Source of the DNA: an uncultured Clostridia bacterium
Lineage (GTDB): Bacteria; Bacillota; Clostridia; Christensenellales; Aristaeellaceae
Reading direction: 5' to 3'
Length of the DNA stretch: 64,000 nucleotides
Assembly (NCBI GenBank): GCA_934632155.1
Contig: CAKTXZ010000004.1
Span: 1-64,000 of the forward strand
Positions 16,987-24,791 of this stretch are shown here, one piece after another (position 1 is the stretch's first letter; each line of letters begins with the position of its first letter). Below the pieces are notes generated by a model that did not search any database, had not been told where the DNA came from, and worked only from the letters and a program-made list of their open reading frames with translations. Made by a program: the position numbers and the translations under genes.

Positions 16987-17296
16987 GTTGCATCACCTCA
17001 TCGCCGAGCATTTTCGTGCCGAACCCCTGAATCTCTCAAAAGCAATAACGCAAACAAGCACAATTATGCTGCTATAAATCAAGCACATTGCACAACACCG
17101 CATTCGAAACCGCCCCTTGGGAGGTTTCGGTTGCTTTTGTCTACATGCACATTATCGCTGTTTTTCGCCATGATATCAATGTTCATTGCAGACATATACA
17201 TGTCTCAAACGGCCATTGTCATGGTTCATTCGGCAGACAAAGCCCCAGTACTCTCATGCGAGCACCGGGGCGTGAAAACAAACCGTCTTCTTTGGT
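16987..17296. other. Intergenic region upstream of the ABC operon
   Basis: No gene seen. It should hold the AraC-controlled promoter of the transporter. A short hairpin (CGAAACC 17105-17111 with GGTTTCG 17123-17129) lies in the middle and the AraC terminator is at the right end. Confidence 0.6.
17242..17271 (-). terminator. Terminator-like hairpin after the AraC gene
   Basis: A 12-pair stem with two G-U pairs (GCCCCAGTACTC at 17242-17253 with GAGCACCGGGGC at 17260-17271) followed on the minus strand by TTTGTC. The T tract is short. Confidence 0.5.
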
Positions 17297-18220
17297 TTAT
17301 GCGAAGTGATTATAGCGCGACTGGCGAAACAGTCCGGGTGGCATTCCTTCCATACGCTTGAAGAATTTGCTGAAGCTGAAAGCGTTCGCAAAGCCGATCG
17401 CCGTAGCGATATCAGGAATGCGCATATCCGTATAGGATAAAAGCTGCTTGGCCTGCTCCGCCTTCTTGCGGTCGATATAATCGCTGCATTTGATTTGCAG
17501 CTCCCGCTGCAAAATGCGGTTAATCTGCTTCGGGCTGATGTGGATATGCTCGGCGATATCGTTGACCTGAATCGCCTCGGTCATATGCTCCTCAATGTAG
17601 CGCGTAATCTCCCCCACGCGTCCGTCCACAGCGCGGTCCTGCATCGTCTCCTCCCGCTTATCGGACATGGCGGGCGATAAACGCGCATAGGCGAGCACCA
17701 TCTGATACAGCAAGCTGCTGAGCATCTCCTGACAGAACTTCTGCTGCTGAACGACCTCCTTCATCAGCAGAGCGATCAGCGAAGGAAGAATATCGGAAAC
17801 CGTGTAAACCGCAGCCTCCATGGAGAAGCAATTCAGCAGCTCGGAACGCACGGTCGGGTCGCTTCGCTCAATGCTGAAGGCGAAGGCCACCTTACACATA
17901 TCCTCCGATTTCCACAGGCCGCGGTGGCTGGACATCGGCGGCAGCATAATCACCTCGCCCTCGCCCGCGACAAGCTCCCGGCCGTCCGAGAGCTGATACG
18001 CCTGCTGCCCCTGAAGCACAAAATGCGTTTCAAAGAAGGTATGATGATGAAAGACGGGCGTCGCATTGTCCTTTTCTTCCATTGTCCGCGGAGCGTGAAT
18101 GACCAGCCAGACCATTTCAATATCGCAATCCGACGCATGATAGCGCAGCGGCATATTGCAAATTCGCCGATTGACCTGCAGCCGGTTCGGGTTGTCATAG
18201 ATATCGCTGTACATGCTCAT
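17297..18220 (-). CDS. AraC-family transcriptional regulator
   Basis: 307 residues. The N-terminal cupin-like sensor domain (FHHHTFFETHFVLQG...LPPMSSHRGLW, about 70-125) is joined to a C-terminal pair of AraC helix-turn-helix motifs (about 215-305, VNDIAEHIHISPKQINRIL and IPDIATAIGFANAFSFSKFFKR). It probably senses a sugar and activates the transporter operon just downstream. Two ATG starts are possible: 18220, only four bases from GGAGG, or 18214, at a more usual distance. It is co-directional with, and 28 bases after, the phosphodiesterase gene, so these two are likely one transcript. Confidence 0.88.
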   Translation of the reverse strand: MSMYSDIYDNPNRLQVNRRICNMPLRYHASDCDIEMVWLVIHAPRTMEEKDNATPVFHHHTFFETHFVLQGQQAYQLSDGRELVAGEGEVIMLPPMSSHRGLWKSEDMCKVAFAFSIERSDPTVRSELLNCFSMEAAVYTVSDILPSLIALLMKEVVQQQKFCQEMLSSLLYQMVLAYARLSPAMSDKREETMQDRAVDGRVGEITRYIEEHMTEAIQVNDIAEHIHISPKQINRILQRELQIKCSDYIDRKKAEQAKQLLSYTDMRIPDIATAIGFANAFSFSKFFKRMEGMPPGLFRQSRYNHFA

Positions 18221-18248
18221 CCTCCCTCCGTTGGAATCGCGTCGCGCC

Positions 18249-19022
18249 TTACACCAGCGCCTTGCCCTCCCATTCCTTCGCGGGCTCGGCGCCCATCAAC
18301 GCGGTAATTGTCGGCGCAATATCCTTGATAGAGGCCGACGCGAGCTCCTTGCCCTTTTCAAAGGCACCGCCGTTGAGGATAATCGGAATAATCATGTCCT
18401 CGTCGCTGTCCGTGCCATGATGACGGCCGTGTCCGCCGTGATCGGCCGTTACGATGATTTCGTAATCCGACGGAATGCTTTGGCGCAGGCGGAAAATGCA
18501 ATCGAACGCGTTGGCAACCACCTTCATATAGGTTTCGCTCATCCAGCCGGTATCATGGCCGCCCTTCTCATCCGTATCGCCCAGATAAAGGAAGGTAAAA
18601 TCGGGCGCTTCGCGGTTGATGTATTCGATTGCCGCGTCCGTAATACGGTCGTCGGCATGCGCATTGCGGTGCTCGTTAATCGTCAGTGACCACGCCAGAT
18701 GATCGGGGCGGCTCAGGTCGCGCAGCTCCTCCCATGTCAGGAAAAATGCGCACTTCTTTCCCGCGCGGTCCAGCCGCTCCACCATGCCCTCGATAGGCCG
18801 CACCTGCGGCGTATAGATATTGGATGTAATGCCGTGACGATCCGGATCAACACTATGGAAAAGCGACATATGGCACGGCAGCGTCAGCGACGGCATCACC
18901 GTGCGCGCATGGAGCGTATACGTGCTTTCGGCAAGCAGCTTCTCAACGCCGGGATTGCCGCAGGCGCGCACCGCGTCGCCGCGCATCCCGTCAACCAGCA
19001 CCAGAACGACCTTCTTATCCAT
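18249..19022 (-). CDS. Type I phosphodiesterase / alkaline-phosphatase-superfamily hydrolase
   Basis: 257-residue cytosolic metal-dependent hydrolase of the nucleotide pyrophosphatase/phosphodiesterase branch. Metal and nucleophile positions are visible: Asp11 in VLVDGMRGD, Thr47 in MPSLTLPCH, Asp and His in LGDTDEKGGHD, and Asp-His in TADHGGHGRHHG. There is no signal peptide. GGGAGGT lies eight bases before ATG 19022. It is in an operon with an AraC regulator next to a glycan ABC transporter, so it may act on an imported phosphodiester or sulfated sugar, or on a phospholipid-like head group; the substrate is unknown. Confidence 0.8.
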   Translation of the reverse strand: MDKKVVLVLVDGMRGDAVRACGNPGVEKLLAESTYTLHARTVMPSLTLPCHMSLFHSVDPDRHGITSNIYTPQVRPIEGMVERLDRAGKKCAFFLTWEELRDLSRPDHLAWSLTINEHRNAHADDRITDAAIEYINREAPDFTFLYLGDTDEKGGHDTGWMSETYMKVVANAFDCIFRLRQSIPSDYEIIVTADHGGHGRHHGTDSDEDMIIPIILNGGAFEKGKELASASIKDIAPTITALMGAEPAKEWEGKALV

Positions 19023-19148
19023 ACTATTTACCTCCCATCCTCATGTACCTTTTTCGACATGATTATAATGCGTCCTTTCTCCAGAATCAATGTCCATTTG
19101 TAACATATATATATCCGTATAGGACATGCGTATTTCTCCTAAAAGGCA

Positions 19149-19177
19149 TTGCAAATCAAAGGCGAATCTGCTAAAAT
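19149..19177 (+). promoter_or_regulatory. Promoter of the aminopeptidase gene, very short leader
   Basis: TTGCAA (19149-19154), 17 bases, TAAAAT (19172-19177). Transcription should start near 19184, at the ribosome binding site itself (AGAGGTGA 19184-19191), leaving only about 12 leader bases before ATG 19196. Confidence 0.6.
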
Positions 19178-19195
19178 GCAGCAGAGGTGATTCGT

Positions 19196-20443
19196 ATGGC
19201 AATGACCGAAAAGGAATTCCAAAAATACGCGGAAATTATTGTGCGCGTGGGCGCGAACGTTCAGCCCGGTCAGGCTGTCAAGCTGCGCGCGGAGGTCGAT
19301 CAGCTGCCGCTGGTTAAGGCGGTTACGGAGGAATGCTATAAGGCCGGCGCAAAATATGTCGACGTAACATGGAAGGCCGGCCCCATCAGCCGCCTGCATT
19401 ATGAATACGCTGCGGTGGAAACGCTGGGCAACGTCTTCCCGTGGGAGGAAGAGCGCGCAAAGCAGAGCGTGAAGGATCTGGACGTGCATATCTACATCAC
19501 GTCGGAGGATCCCGATATGCTCAAGGGCATTCCGCCCGAAAAGCTGGCCGCCGTGGGCAGAATGCGCTCCGCCGTGCTGAAAAAGTACAGCGACGCCATG
19601 GACGGCAAATATCAGTGGCTGATTGTCGCCGCAGCATCCCCTGCATGGGCCAAGAAAATGTTCCCCGACGACAGCGTCGAGGTCGCCATGGAAAAGCAGT
19701 GGAAGGCCATCTTCTCCTGCATGTATATGGACACGGCGGAGGATCCGGTCGCCCTGTGGCAGGCGCACACGGCGCAGTGCGAGCGCCGCGCCAAGTGGCT
19801 CAACGACCAGCGCTTCGTTCGCCTGCACTACACCAGCAAAAACGGCACGGATTTCACCGTCGGCCTGATTCCCGGCGCCAAGTGGGGCGGCGCAGGCGAT
19901 GTAAACCATACGAACGGCGTGCGCTACGTGCCCAACATGCCCACCGAGGAGGTCTTTACCAGCCCCATGCGCGGTCAGGCGGAGGGCACGCTGGTATCCA
20001 CCAAGCCGCTGAGCTTTTCCGGCCAGCTGATTGAAGATTTTACCGTCGCCTTCAAGGACGGAAAATTCGCCTCCTGCACAGCGCGCAAGGGACAGGAAGC
20101 GCTGGAAAAAATGTTCACCATGGACGAGGGCGCTTCCATGCTGGGCGAGGTCGCGCTCGTGCCCAAGGAATCCCCCATCAACCAGTCCGGCCTGCTGTTC
20201 TACAACACGCTCTTTGACGAAAACGCCTGCTGCCACGTCGCCGCCGGCGCAGGCTTTAACGAAGTGATCGACGGCTTTCTGGATATGACGGACGAGCAGC
20301 TGCTCGAAAAGGGCGTGAATGATTCCATGATTCATGTGGACTTCATGGTTGGCTCGGACGACCTGAACATCACCGGCTATCGCGCCGACGGCACCAGCGC
20401 CGAAATCTTTGTCAACGGCAGCTGGGCGAAGAACGTACAATAA
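19196..20443 (+). CDS. M29-family metallo-aminopeptidase (AmpS/PepS-like)
   Basis: 415-residue cytosolic aminopeptidase that removes N-terminal residues from peptides using two metal ions. Family motifs are seen: NMPTEEVFTSP (metal Glu), EVALVP, the Tyr/His region LLFYNTLFDENACCH, and HVDFMVGSDDLNITG (His and Asp ligands). The whole length matches the family. ATG 19196 is best placed for AGAGGTGA; another ATG is six bases later. Monocistronic: it has its own promoter and a perfect terminator. Confidence 0.92.
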   Translation: MAMTEKEFQKYAEIIVRVGANVQPGQAVKLRAEVDQLPLVKAVTEECYKAGAKYVDVTWKAGPISRLHYEYAAVETLGNVFPWEEERAKQSVKDLDVHIYITSEDPDMLKGIPPEKLAAVGRMRSAVLKKYSDAMDGKYQWLIVAAASPAWAKKMFPDDSVEVAMEKQWKAIFSCMYMDTAEDPVALWQAHTAQCERRAKWLNDQRFVRLHYTSKNGTDFTVGLIPGAKWGGAGDVNHTNGVRYVPNMPTEEVFTSPMRGQAEGTLVSTKPLSFSGQLIEDFTVAFKDGKFASCTARKGQEALEKMFTMDEGASMLGEVALVPKESPINQSGLLFYNTLFDENACCHVAAGAGFNEVIDGFLDMTDEQLLEKGVNDSMIHVDFMVGSDDLNITGYRADGTSAEIFVNGSWAKNVQ

Positions 20444-20457
20444 GAAATCGATAATAG

Positions 20458-20498
20458 AACAGAACGCCGTTCCTTTCGTTGGAACGGCGTTCTGTTTT
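20458..20498. terminator. Bidirectional terminator between aminopeptidase and DUF4234 gene
   Basis: A perfect 16-base stem (20458-20473 with 20481-20496) with a seven-base loop and T tract. Confidence 0.9.
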
Positions 20499-20538
20499 GG
20501 TTGCATGGACACAGGGCGAAGGAATCGCGCAGACTGCC

Positions 20539-20982
20539 TTAGCCCTTGCGATTGTAATCGTGCGCCAGCGAATTCATGGCGTCGGCCAGCTTGTGGACGT
20601 AAATCATCGGGCCCACGAGAATCAGAACGCCCAGAACGCTCCAGCCCCAGAAGGTTTTCGCGGAAATCGTTTGCTGGATACCGCGGCGCCGCATCTCGTC
20701 GCCAATACGGTTGCAGAGCTTATGGTTCCAGACAAAATACGCAATGCCGCATGTCAAGGGGTCAATAACAAAGAACAGCAGGCAGTAATGCATGGTCTTC
20801 TTGCCGTCATAGCGGCTGGCCATCACGTTGATGTCATTGGAAATGCTCGACCACCAAACCAGACTGTAGATGCCAAGCGTAACCAGGGAAAGAAAAAAGA
20901 ATTTCCAAAAACCGCGATCTTCTTTCAACTGACCGACAGGCATGGGATTAGGCGTACGAGCAACGGCATTGGTCTCCGACAT
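20539..20982 (-). CDS. DUF4234 membrane protein
   Basis: 147-residue protein with about three TM helices: residues 27-45 (FFFLSLVTLGIYSLVWW), around 67-85, and near 112-130. The LVTLGIYSLVWW motif followed by a Tyr-Asp-Gly segment (SRYDGKKTMHYCLLFF) matches DUF4234, a family without known function. AAAGGGG lies before ATG 20982. The minus-strand leader from a good promoter near 21302-21330 is about 310 bases long and contains a possible 20-codon reading frame. Confidence 0.75.
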   Translation of the reverse strand: MSETNAVARTPNPMPVGQLKEDRGFWKFFFLSLVTLGIYSLVWWSSISNDINVMASRYDGKKTMHYCLLFFVIDPLTCGIAYFVWNHKLCNRIGDEMRRRGIQQTISAKTFWGWSVLGVLILVGPMIYVHKLADAMNSLAHDYNRKG

Positions 20983-21034
20983 GTGAATTCCCCTTTTCTC
21001 ATTTTGTTATGCTGGTCTTTCCTTGCGCCATTCG

Positions 21035-21097
21035 CTATGCGCCCGGCCGCGGTGCGCCGCGAATAGGATGCGGCACGAAATGCATCTCAATCGTCAT
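21035..21097 (-). CDS. Possible 20-residue leader or small protein
   Basis: An ATG at 21097 with GGGGGG about eight bases before it opens 20 codons (MTIEMHFVPHPIRGAPRPGA) and stops 52 bases before the DUF4234 start. Good ribosome binding site and position in a long leader are the only evidence; it may be chance. The Pro/Arg-rich end would slow ribosomes, which would suit a regulatory leader peptide. Confidence 0.3.
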   Translation of the reverse strand: MTIEMHFVPHPIRGAPRPGA

Positions 21098-21301
21098 CAC
21101 CATTTCCCCCCTCGTTATCAAAAAATCATCTGAATGTGCGGCAAGGGCGCCGCACGCACGATCGGCGCATACAGAAGGCTCTCGCGTTCCCTTTCCGCTC
21201 AATTCCAATCGGCTTGCGTGACCATTCGAATATGTCACGATTCCAGCGTAGTTCAATCGCCCGCGCCGGGACGGAGAAAACGCCGCCCGATTTTCCTTGT
21301 T

Positions 21302-21330
21302 ACTATACCATTATTTTCTATTTTTGTAAA
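21302..21330 (-). promoter_or_regulatory. Promoter of the DUF4234 gene
   Basis: On the minus strand TTTACA (21330-21325), 17 bases, TATAGT (21307-21302). Confidence 0.6.
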
Positions 21331-21390
21331 CTGGTTTCTATTCATATTTTTATCCGTACACAATTTTTGCTTTTCCAAACCGCCTTCTCC

Positions 21391-21399
21391 TGCTATAAT
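21391..21399 (+). promoter_or_regulatory. Extended -10 promoter of the radical SAM gene
   Basis: TGCTATAAT at 21391-21399 is an extended -10 (TGnTATAAT); the -35 region is weak (TTTTCC at 21371). Start of transcription would be near 21406, about 35 bases before the ATG. Confidence 0.6.
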
Positions 21400-21440
21400 G
21401 ATTACGCGTGAGGAGCAACCGACTGATTCTGGAGGACGCT

Positions 21441-22565
21441 ATGAACATTTCCAAAAAGGATGCGCTGCTTTGGTTTTCATTTTTTTCCCAGCTTCCCGAG
21501 GATGAGGAAATCATGCCCCGGCAGCAGGAGATAATTTTCGCCGCGCTCAATCAAATTGAAGACGCCGTCGAGGCACGCAACAGCAGCCTGATGGCGCAGA
21601 TTCCCGGCCTGAAATGCCTATCGGGGCGCACATACTATGTCGGGCCGGACGAAAAATTCCCGCGTGGCTGCAGGTCCTGCCTGTTGGGCACGGGGCTTAC
21701 CGCCATTCGGAAAACCAATCGCTGCAACCTGCAGTGCCGGTTCTGCTATAACTTCGGCGAATTGGATTGCCAGCCGCCCATCGGGGATGACGCGTGGGAA
21801 ATCGGCGGCTCAAAATACCGCGAGCGCGACGTTGATTTGCTGCTTGCCATTCAAAAAAAGCCGACGGGCGTTTCCTATGTCTATCTGGAGCCCTTTATGG
21901 AGATCGAAAAGTACTACGGCGTCATCGCCAAATTCCACGCCGCAGGCGTTCATCAGCACCTTTACACCAACGGCACGCTTTGCACGGATGAAAACCTCCG
22001 GGCGCTGGCCGATGCGGGGCTTGACGAGCTGCGCTTCAATCTGGGCGCGTCGGGCTGCGCAGACCGCGTGATCGACAGCATCGCCGCCGCCAAGCAGCGC
22101 ATTCCCGCCGTCGGCATTGAAACGCCCATGACGCCGGAATTCTACCGCGTCTTCATGGATAAAAAAGAAAAAATCCTTGCAACCGGACTGGATTTTATCA
22201 ATTGCGCGGAGCTGCATCTAAACCCCAACAATCTCGAAAACTATGCCGGCGAAAGCCTCTACATGTCGCGCCACGGTTACATTTCCCCCATTTGGAGCCG
22301 ATCGCTGACGCTGCAATTGATGCGTGAAGCCGCGCAGGCGCATTGGCCGATCGTGGTGCACGATTGCTCCAACCGCACAAAATTTGCCCGAGATCTGCAC
22401 CTCAAAGCGCAGGAGGGCGGCTGGTTCGGCGCGAACGATTATGCCTGCGAGTTCCCGGTTTTCCCCTACGGTGCTTTCCTGCCCGTCCTGCAGGATGAAA
22501 GCCTGTCCTTCCCCAAGGAAGAGCCCCTGCCCTACGGCTATAACCCGGGCGATATTGTACTCTGA
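21441..22565 (+). CDS. Radical SAM protein of unknown function
   Basis: 374 residues. The 4Fe-4S/SAM motif CxxxCxxC is at Cys95, Cys99 and Cys102 (RCNLQCRFCYNFG). Further cysteines before it (Cys59, Cys77, Cys80 in CRSC) could bind a second cluster. Typical partial TIM-barrel motifs follow (YVYLEPFMEIEKYY, LYTNGTL, ELRFNLGASG). ATG 21441 has GGAGG five bases upstream; an in-frame GTG at 21408 lacks one. It stands alone between terminators, so there is no peptide or partner gene to suggest a substrate. It resembles activating or tRNA/peptide-modifying radical SAM enzymes only in general. Confidence 0.82.
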   Translation: MNISKKDALLWFSFFSQLPEDEEIMPRQQEIIFAALNQIEDAVEARNSSLMAQIPGLKCLSGRTYYVGPDEKFPRGCRSCLLGTGLTAIRKTNRCNLQCRFCYNFGELDCQPPIGDDAWEIGGSKYRERDVDLLLAIQKKPTGVSYVYLEPFMEIEKYYGVIAKFHAAGVHQHLYTNGTLCTDENLRALADAGLDELRFNLGASGCADRVIDSIAAAKQRIPAVGIETPMTPEFYRVFMDKKEKILATGLDFINCAELHLNPNNLENYAGESLYMSRHGYISPIWSRSLTLQLMREAAQAHWPIVVHDCSNRTKFARDLHLKAQEGGWFGANDYACEFPVFPYGAFLPVLQDESLSFPKEEPLPYGYNPGDIVL

Positions 22566-22698
22566 TCCTGAAAGGCGGCTCACGCGCCGTCCATCGCGCG
22601 TTCGGAGGTATGGCGACTGACGACGGGCCGCGACCAGCCGCATTTTGAAAATGCCTGAGCGCATGCCGCCCTGCTTCGTAATGCCGCATATACGCAAA

Positions 22699-22733
22699 AA
22701 TCAAAACCACCGGCTTAGCCGGTGGTTTTGATT
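22699..22733. terminator. Bidirectional terminator between radical SAM gene and V-ATPase operon
   Basis: A perfect stem of 16 bases (AATCAAAACCACCGGC at 22699-22714 with its complement at 22718-22733) and a three-base loop; A and T tracts serve both strands. Confidence 0.92.
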
Positions 22734-22751
22734 GTGTACGCTATGATATGT

Positions 22752-23405
22752 TCAGTTCTGTCCCGCCGTCTGGCGCTGCGCAATCATATCCTTGACCTTC
22801 ATCAATCTGGTAAGCGAACCGCGTTCGTTTTCATCCAGCTTCATGGTGATAAACCGAATGGTCTCCTCAAATTGCGGAATCATGACATATTCCAGCGCAT
22901 TGACGCGGCGGCGCGTCTTTTCGATTTCATCCGCCAGCAAATCGCACGCCTTTTCAGTTTCAGCCAGCTTCAGCAGCTTAGGAAGCAGCGCCGCCAGCGT
23001 AGCGATTGCATCGTCCAGATCAGCGCTCGTTTCGGCCAGACCATACGGCAGCGCGCTTTCCTTTGCCGTTCCCTGAATCGGCGTAATGGACGGCACATGC
23101 ACGGACAGGATATTTTTCCGGCCAAGCTGAATCGCCGCGCTTCGGGCAGGATACATGACCGCTTCTTCCAGCGCTTGACGATCCATCACCGCGCGGGCGA
23201 GCGCAAAATCCGCCAGCGCGCCCTGTAGCTCCCGCTCCACCTGCTTGCGCAATTTCGCGTTTTCCCGCACCAGCAGGATAAACTGGCGCACCATTTCATC
23301 CCGCTTATCCTTGAGCAGCTTGTGTCCGCGTTTTGCGGTCACGAGCCTGCGCTTGATGCGGGTTAATTCCATGCGCGTGGGATTTACGCGAAGCGTCGCA
23401 GCCAT
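22752..23405 (-). CDS. ntpD: V-type ATPase subunit D
   Basis: Central-stalk subunit (217 aa) that rotates inside the A3B3 head. Long N- and C-terminal helices form the coiled-coil shaft (VNPTRMELTRIKRRLVTAKRG at the start; LEYVMIPQFEETIRFITMKLDENER near the end). Its ATG shares one base with the subunit B stop (TGATG). Last gene of the operon, with the terminator 19 bases after the stop. Confidence 0.95.
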   Translation of the reverse strand: MAATLRVNPTRMELTRIKRRLVTAKRGHKLLKDKRDEMVRQFILLVRENAKLRKQVERELQGALADFALARAVMDRQALEEAVMYPARSAAIQLGRKNILSVHVPSITPIQGTAKESALPYGLAETSADLDDAIATLAALLPKLLKLAETEKACDLLADEIEKTRRRVNALEYVMIPQFEETIRFITMKLDENERGSLTRLMKVKDMIAQRQTAGQN

Positions 23406-24790
23406 CAGGCTTCCTCCTCTTTCTTGGGCAGGTACTTGTCCAGCATATCGTCGCGGATACGCTTAAGCTCCGCGCGCGGCAGCATGGCCAGCAGCTTCCA
23501 GCCGATATCCAGCGTTTCCTCAATCGCTCGGTTGGTTTGATAGCCCTGCGAAACGTATTCCTTTTCAAACGCGTCCGCGAAGGCGGCGTACTGCTTATCA
23601 ACGTCGCTGAGCGCTGCCTCGCCCAGAATGACCGCCAGTTCCTTCGCGTCCTTACCACGGGAATAGGCGGCGAAAAGCTGGTTCATGGTAGCGGCGTGAT
23701 CCTCGCGCGTTTTGCCCTTGCCGATGCCCTTGTCCTTCAGGCGGCTGAGCGAAGGCAAAACGTCGATCGGCGGCTGAATGCCCTTGCGGTACAATTCACG
23801 GCTGAGGATGATCTGCCCTTCGGTGATATAGCCGGTCAGGTCGGGAATCGGATGGGTTTTGTCGTCCTCCGGCATGGTCAGGATCGGAATCTGCGTAATC
23901 GATCCTTCCTTCCCAATCACGCGGCCGGCCCGTTCGTACATCGTCGCAAGGTCGGTGTACAGATATCCGGGGTAGCCGCGGCGGCCGGGCACCTCCTTGC
24001 GCGCGGCGGAAACCTCGCGCAGCGCCTCGGCATAGTTGGTGATATCCGTCAGGATGACCAGCACGTGCATCCCCTTTTCATACGCCAGATATTCCGCCGC
24101 CGTCAGCGCCATACGCGGCGTGGCGATACGCTCGATAGCCGGGTCGTTCGCCAGATTCATGAACAGCACGGCGCGCTCGATGGCGCCGGTGCGGCGAAAA
24201 TCGCTGATGAAATAATCCGCTTCTTCAAATGTGATACCGATCGCGCCGAAAACCACGGCGAATTTGCTGTCCGTGCCCAGCACCTTGGCCTGACGCGCAA
24301 TCTGCGTGGCCAGCTGCGCATGCGGCAAACCGCTGCCGGAAAAGACGGGCAGCTTCTGCCCGCGCACCAGCGTGTTCAGGCCGTCGATGGCCGAAATCCC
24401 GGTTTGGATGAATTCGCTGGGATAGTCGCGCGCAGCAGGATTCAGCGGCTCGCCGTTAATATCCATCCGCTTTTCGGGGATCAGCGCGGGGCCGCCGTCC
24501 TTGGGATTTCCCATTCCGTCGAAAACGCGGCCAAGCATGTCCGGCGCGACGGAAAGCTCGATGCTTCGCCCCAGAAAGCGGGCCTTGGCGTTGTCAATGC
24601 GCAGGCCGTTGCTGGATTCAAAGAGCTGTACCAGCGCTCTGTCGCCCTCGACCTCCAAAACCTTGCCCTGACGCTTTTCGCCGTCCGCCTGCTCGATCTC
24701 CACCAATTCGTTATATTTGACGCCAGAAACGCCCTCCACCAGCATCAGCGGGCCGACGACCTCTTTGATCGTGCGATATTCCTTCTGCAT
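23405..24790 (-). CDS. ntpB: V-type ATPase subunit B
   Basis: Non-catalytic B subunit (461 aa). It lacks a Walker A loop at the usual place (VFSGSGLPHAQLATQIARQA replaces it), as B subunits do, and keeps the conserved VILTDITNYAEALREVSAARKEVPGRRGYPGYLYTDL-type region in the nucleotide-interface domain. Its start is one base after the subunit A stop. Confidence 0.97.
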   Translation of the reverse strand: MQKEYRTIKEVVGPLMLVEGVSGVKYNELVEIEQADGEKRQGKVLEVEGDRALVQLFESSNGLRIDNAKARFLGRSIELSVAPDMLGRVFDGMGNPKDGGPALIPEKRMDINGEPLNPAARDYPSEFIQTGISAIDGLNTLVRGQKLPVFSGSGLPHAQLATQIARQAKVLGTDSKFAVVFGAIGITFEEADYFISDFRRTGAIERAVLFMNLANDPAIERIATPRMALTAAEYLAYEKGMHVLVILTDITNYAEALREVSAARKEVPGRRGYPGYLYTDLATMYERAGRVIGKEGSITQIPILTMPEDDKTHPIPDLTGYITEGQIILSRELYRKGIQPPIDVLPSLSRLKDKGIGKGKTREDHAATMNQLFAAYSRGKDAKELAVILGEAALSDVDKQYAAFADAFEKEYVSQGYQTNRAIEETLDIGWKLLAMLPRAELKRIRDDMLDKYLPKKEEEA

Positions 24791-24791
24791 C

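Larger units (their letters stand above)
20983..21440. other. Divergent intergenic region with two promoters
   Basis: It holds the long leader of the DUF4234 gene (minus strand), a possible 20-codon frame, and the promoter of the radical SAM gene (plus strand). The right half is A+T-rich. No other gene seen. Confidence 0.6.

Noticed and set aside
19023..19195. AraC-controlled divergent operator between phosphodiesterase and aminopeptidase
   Set aside because: Only the aminopeptidase promoter is clear; no convincing direct or inverted repeats were found.
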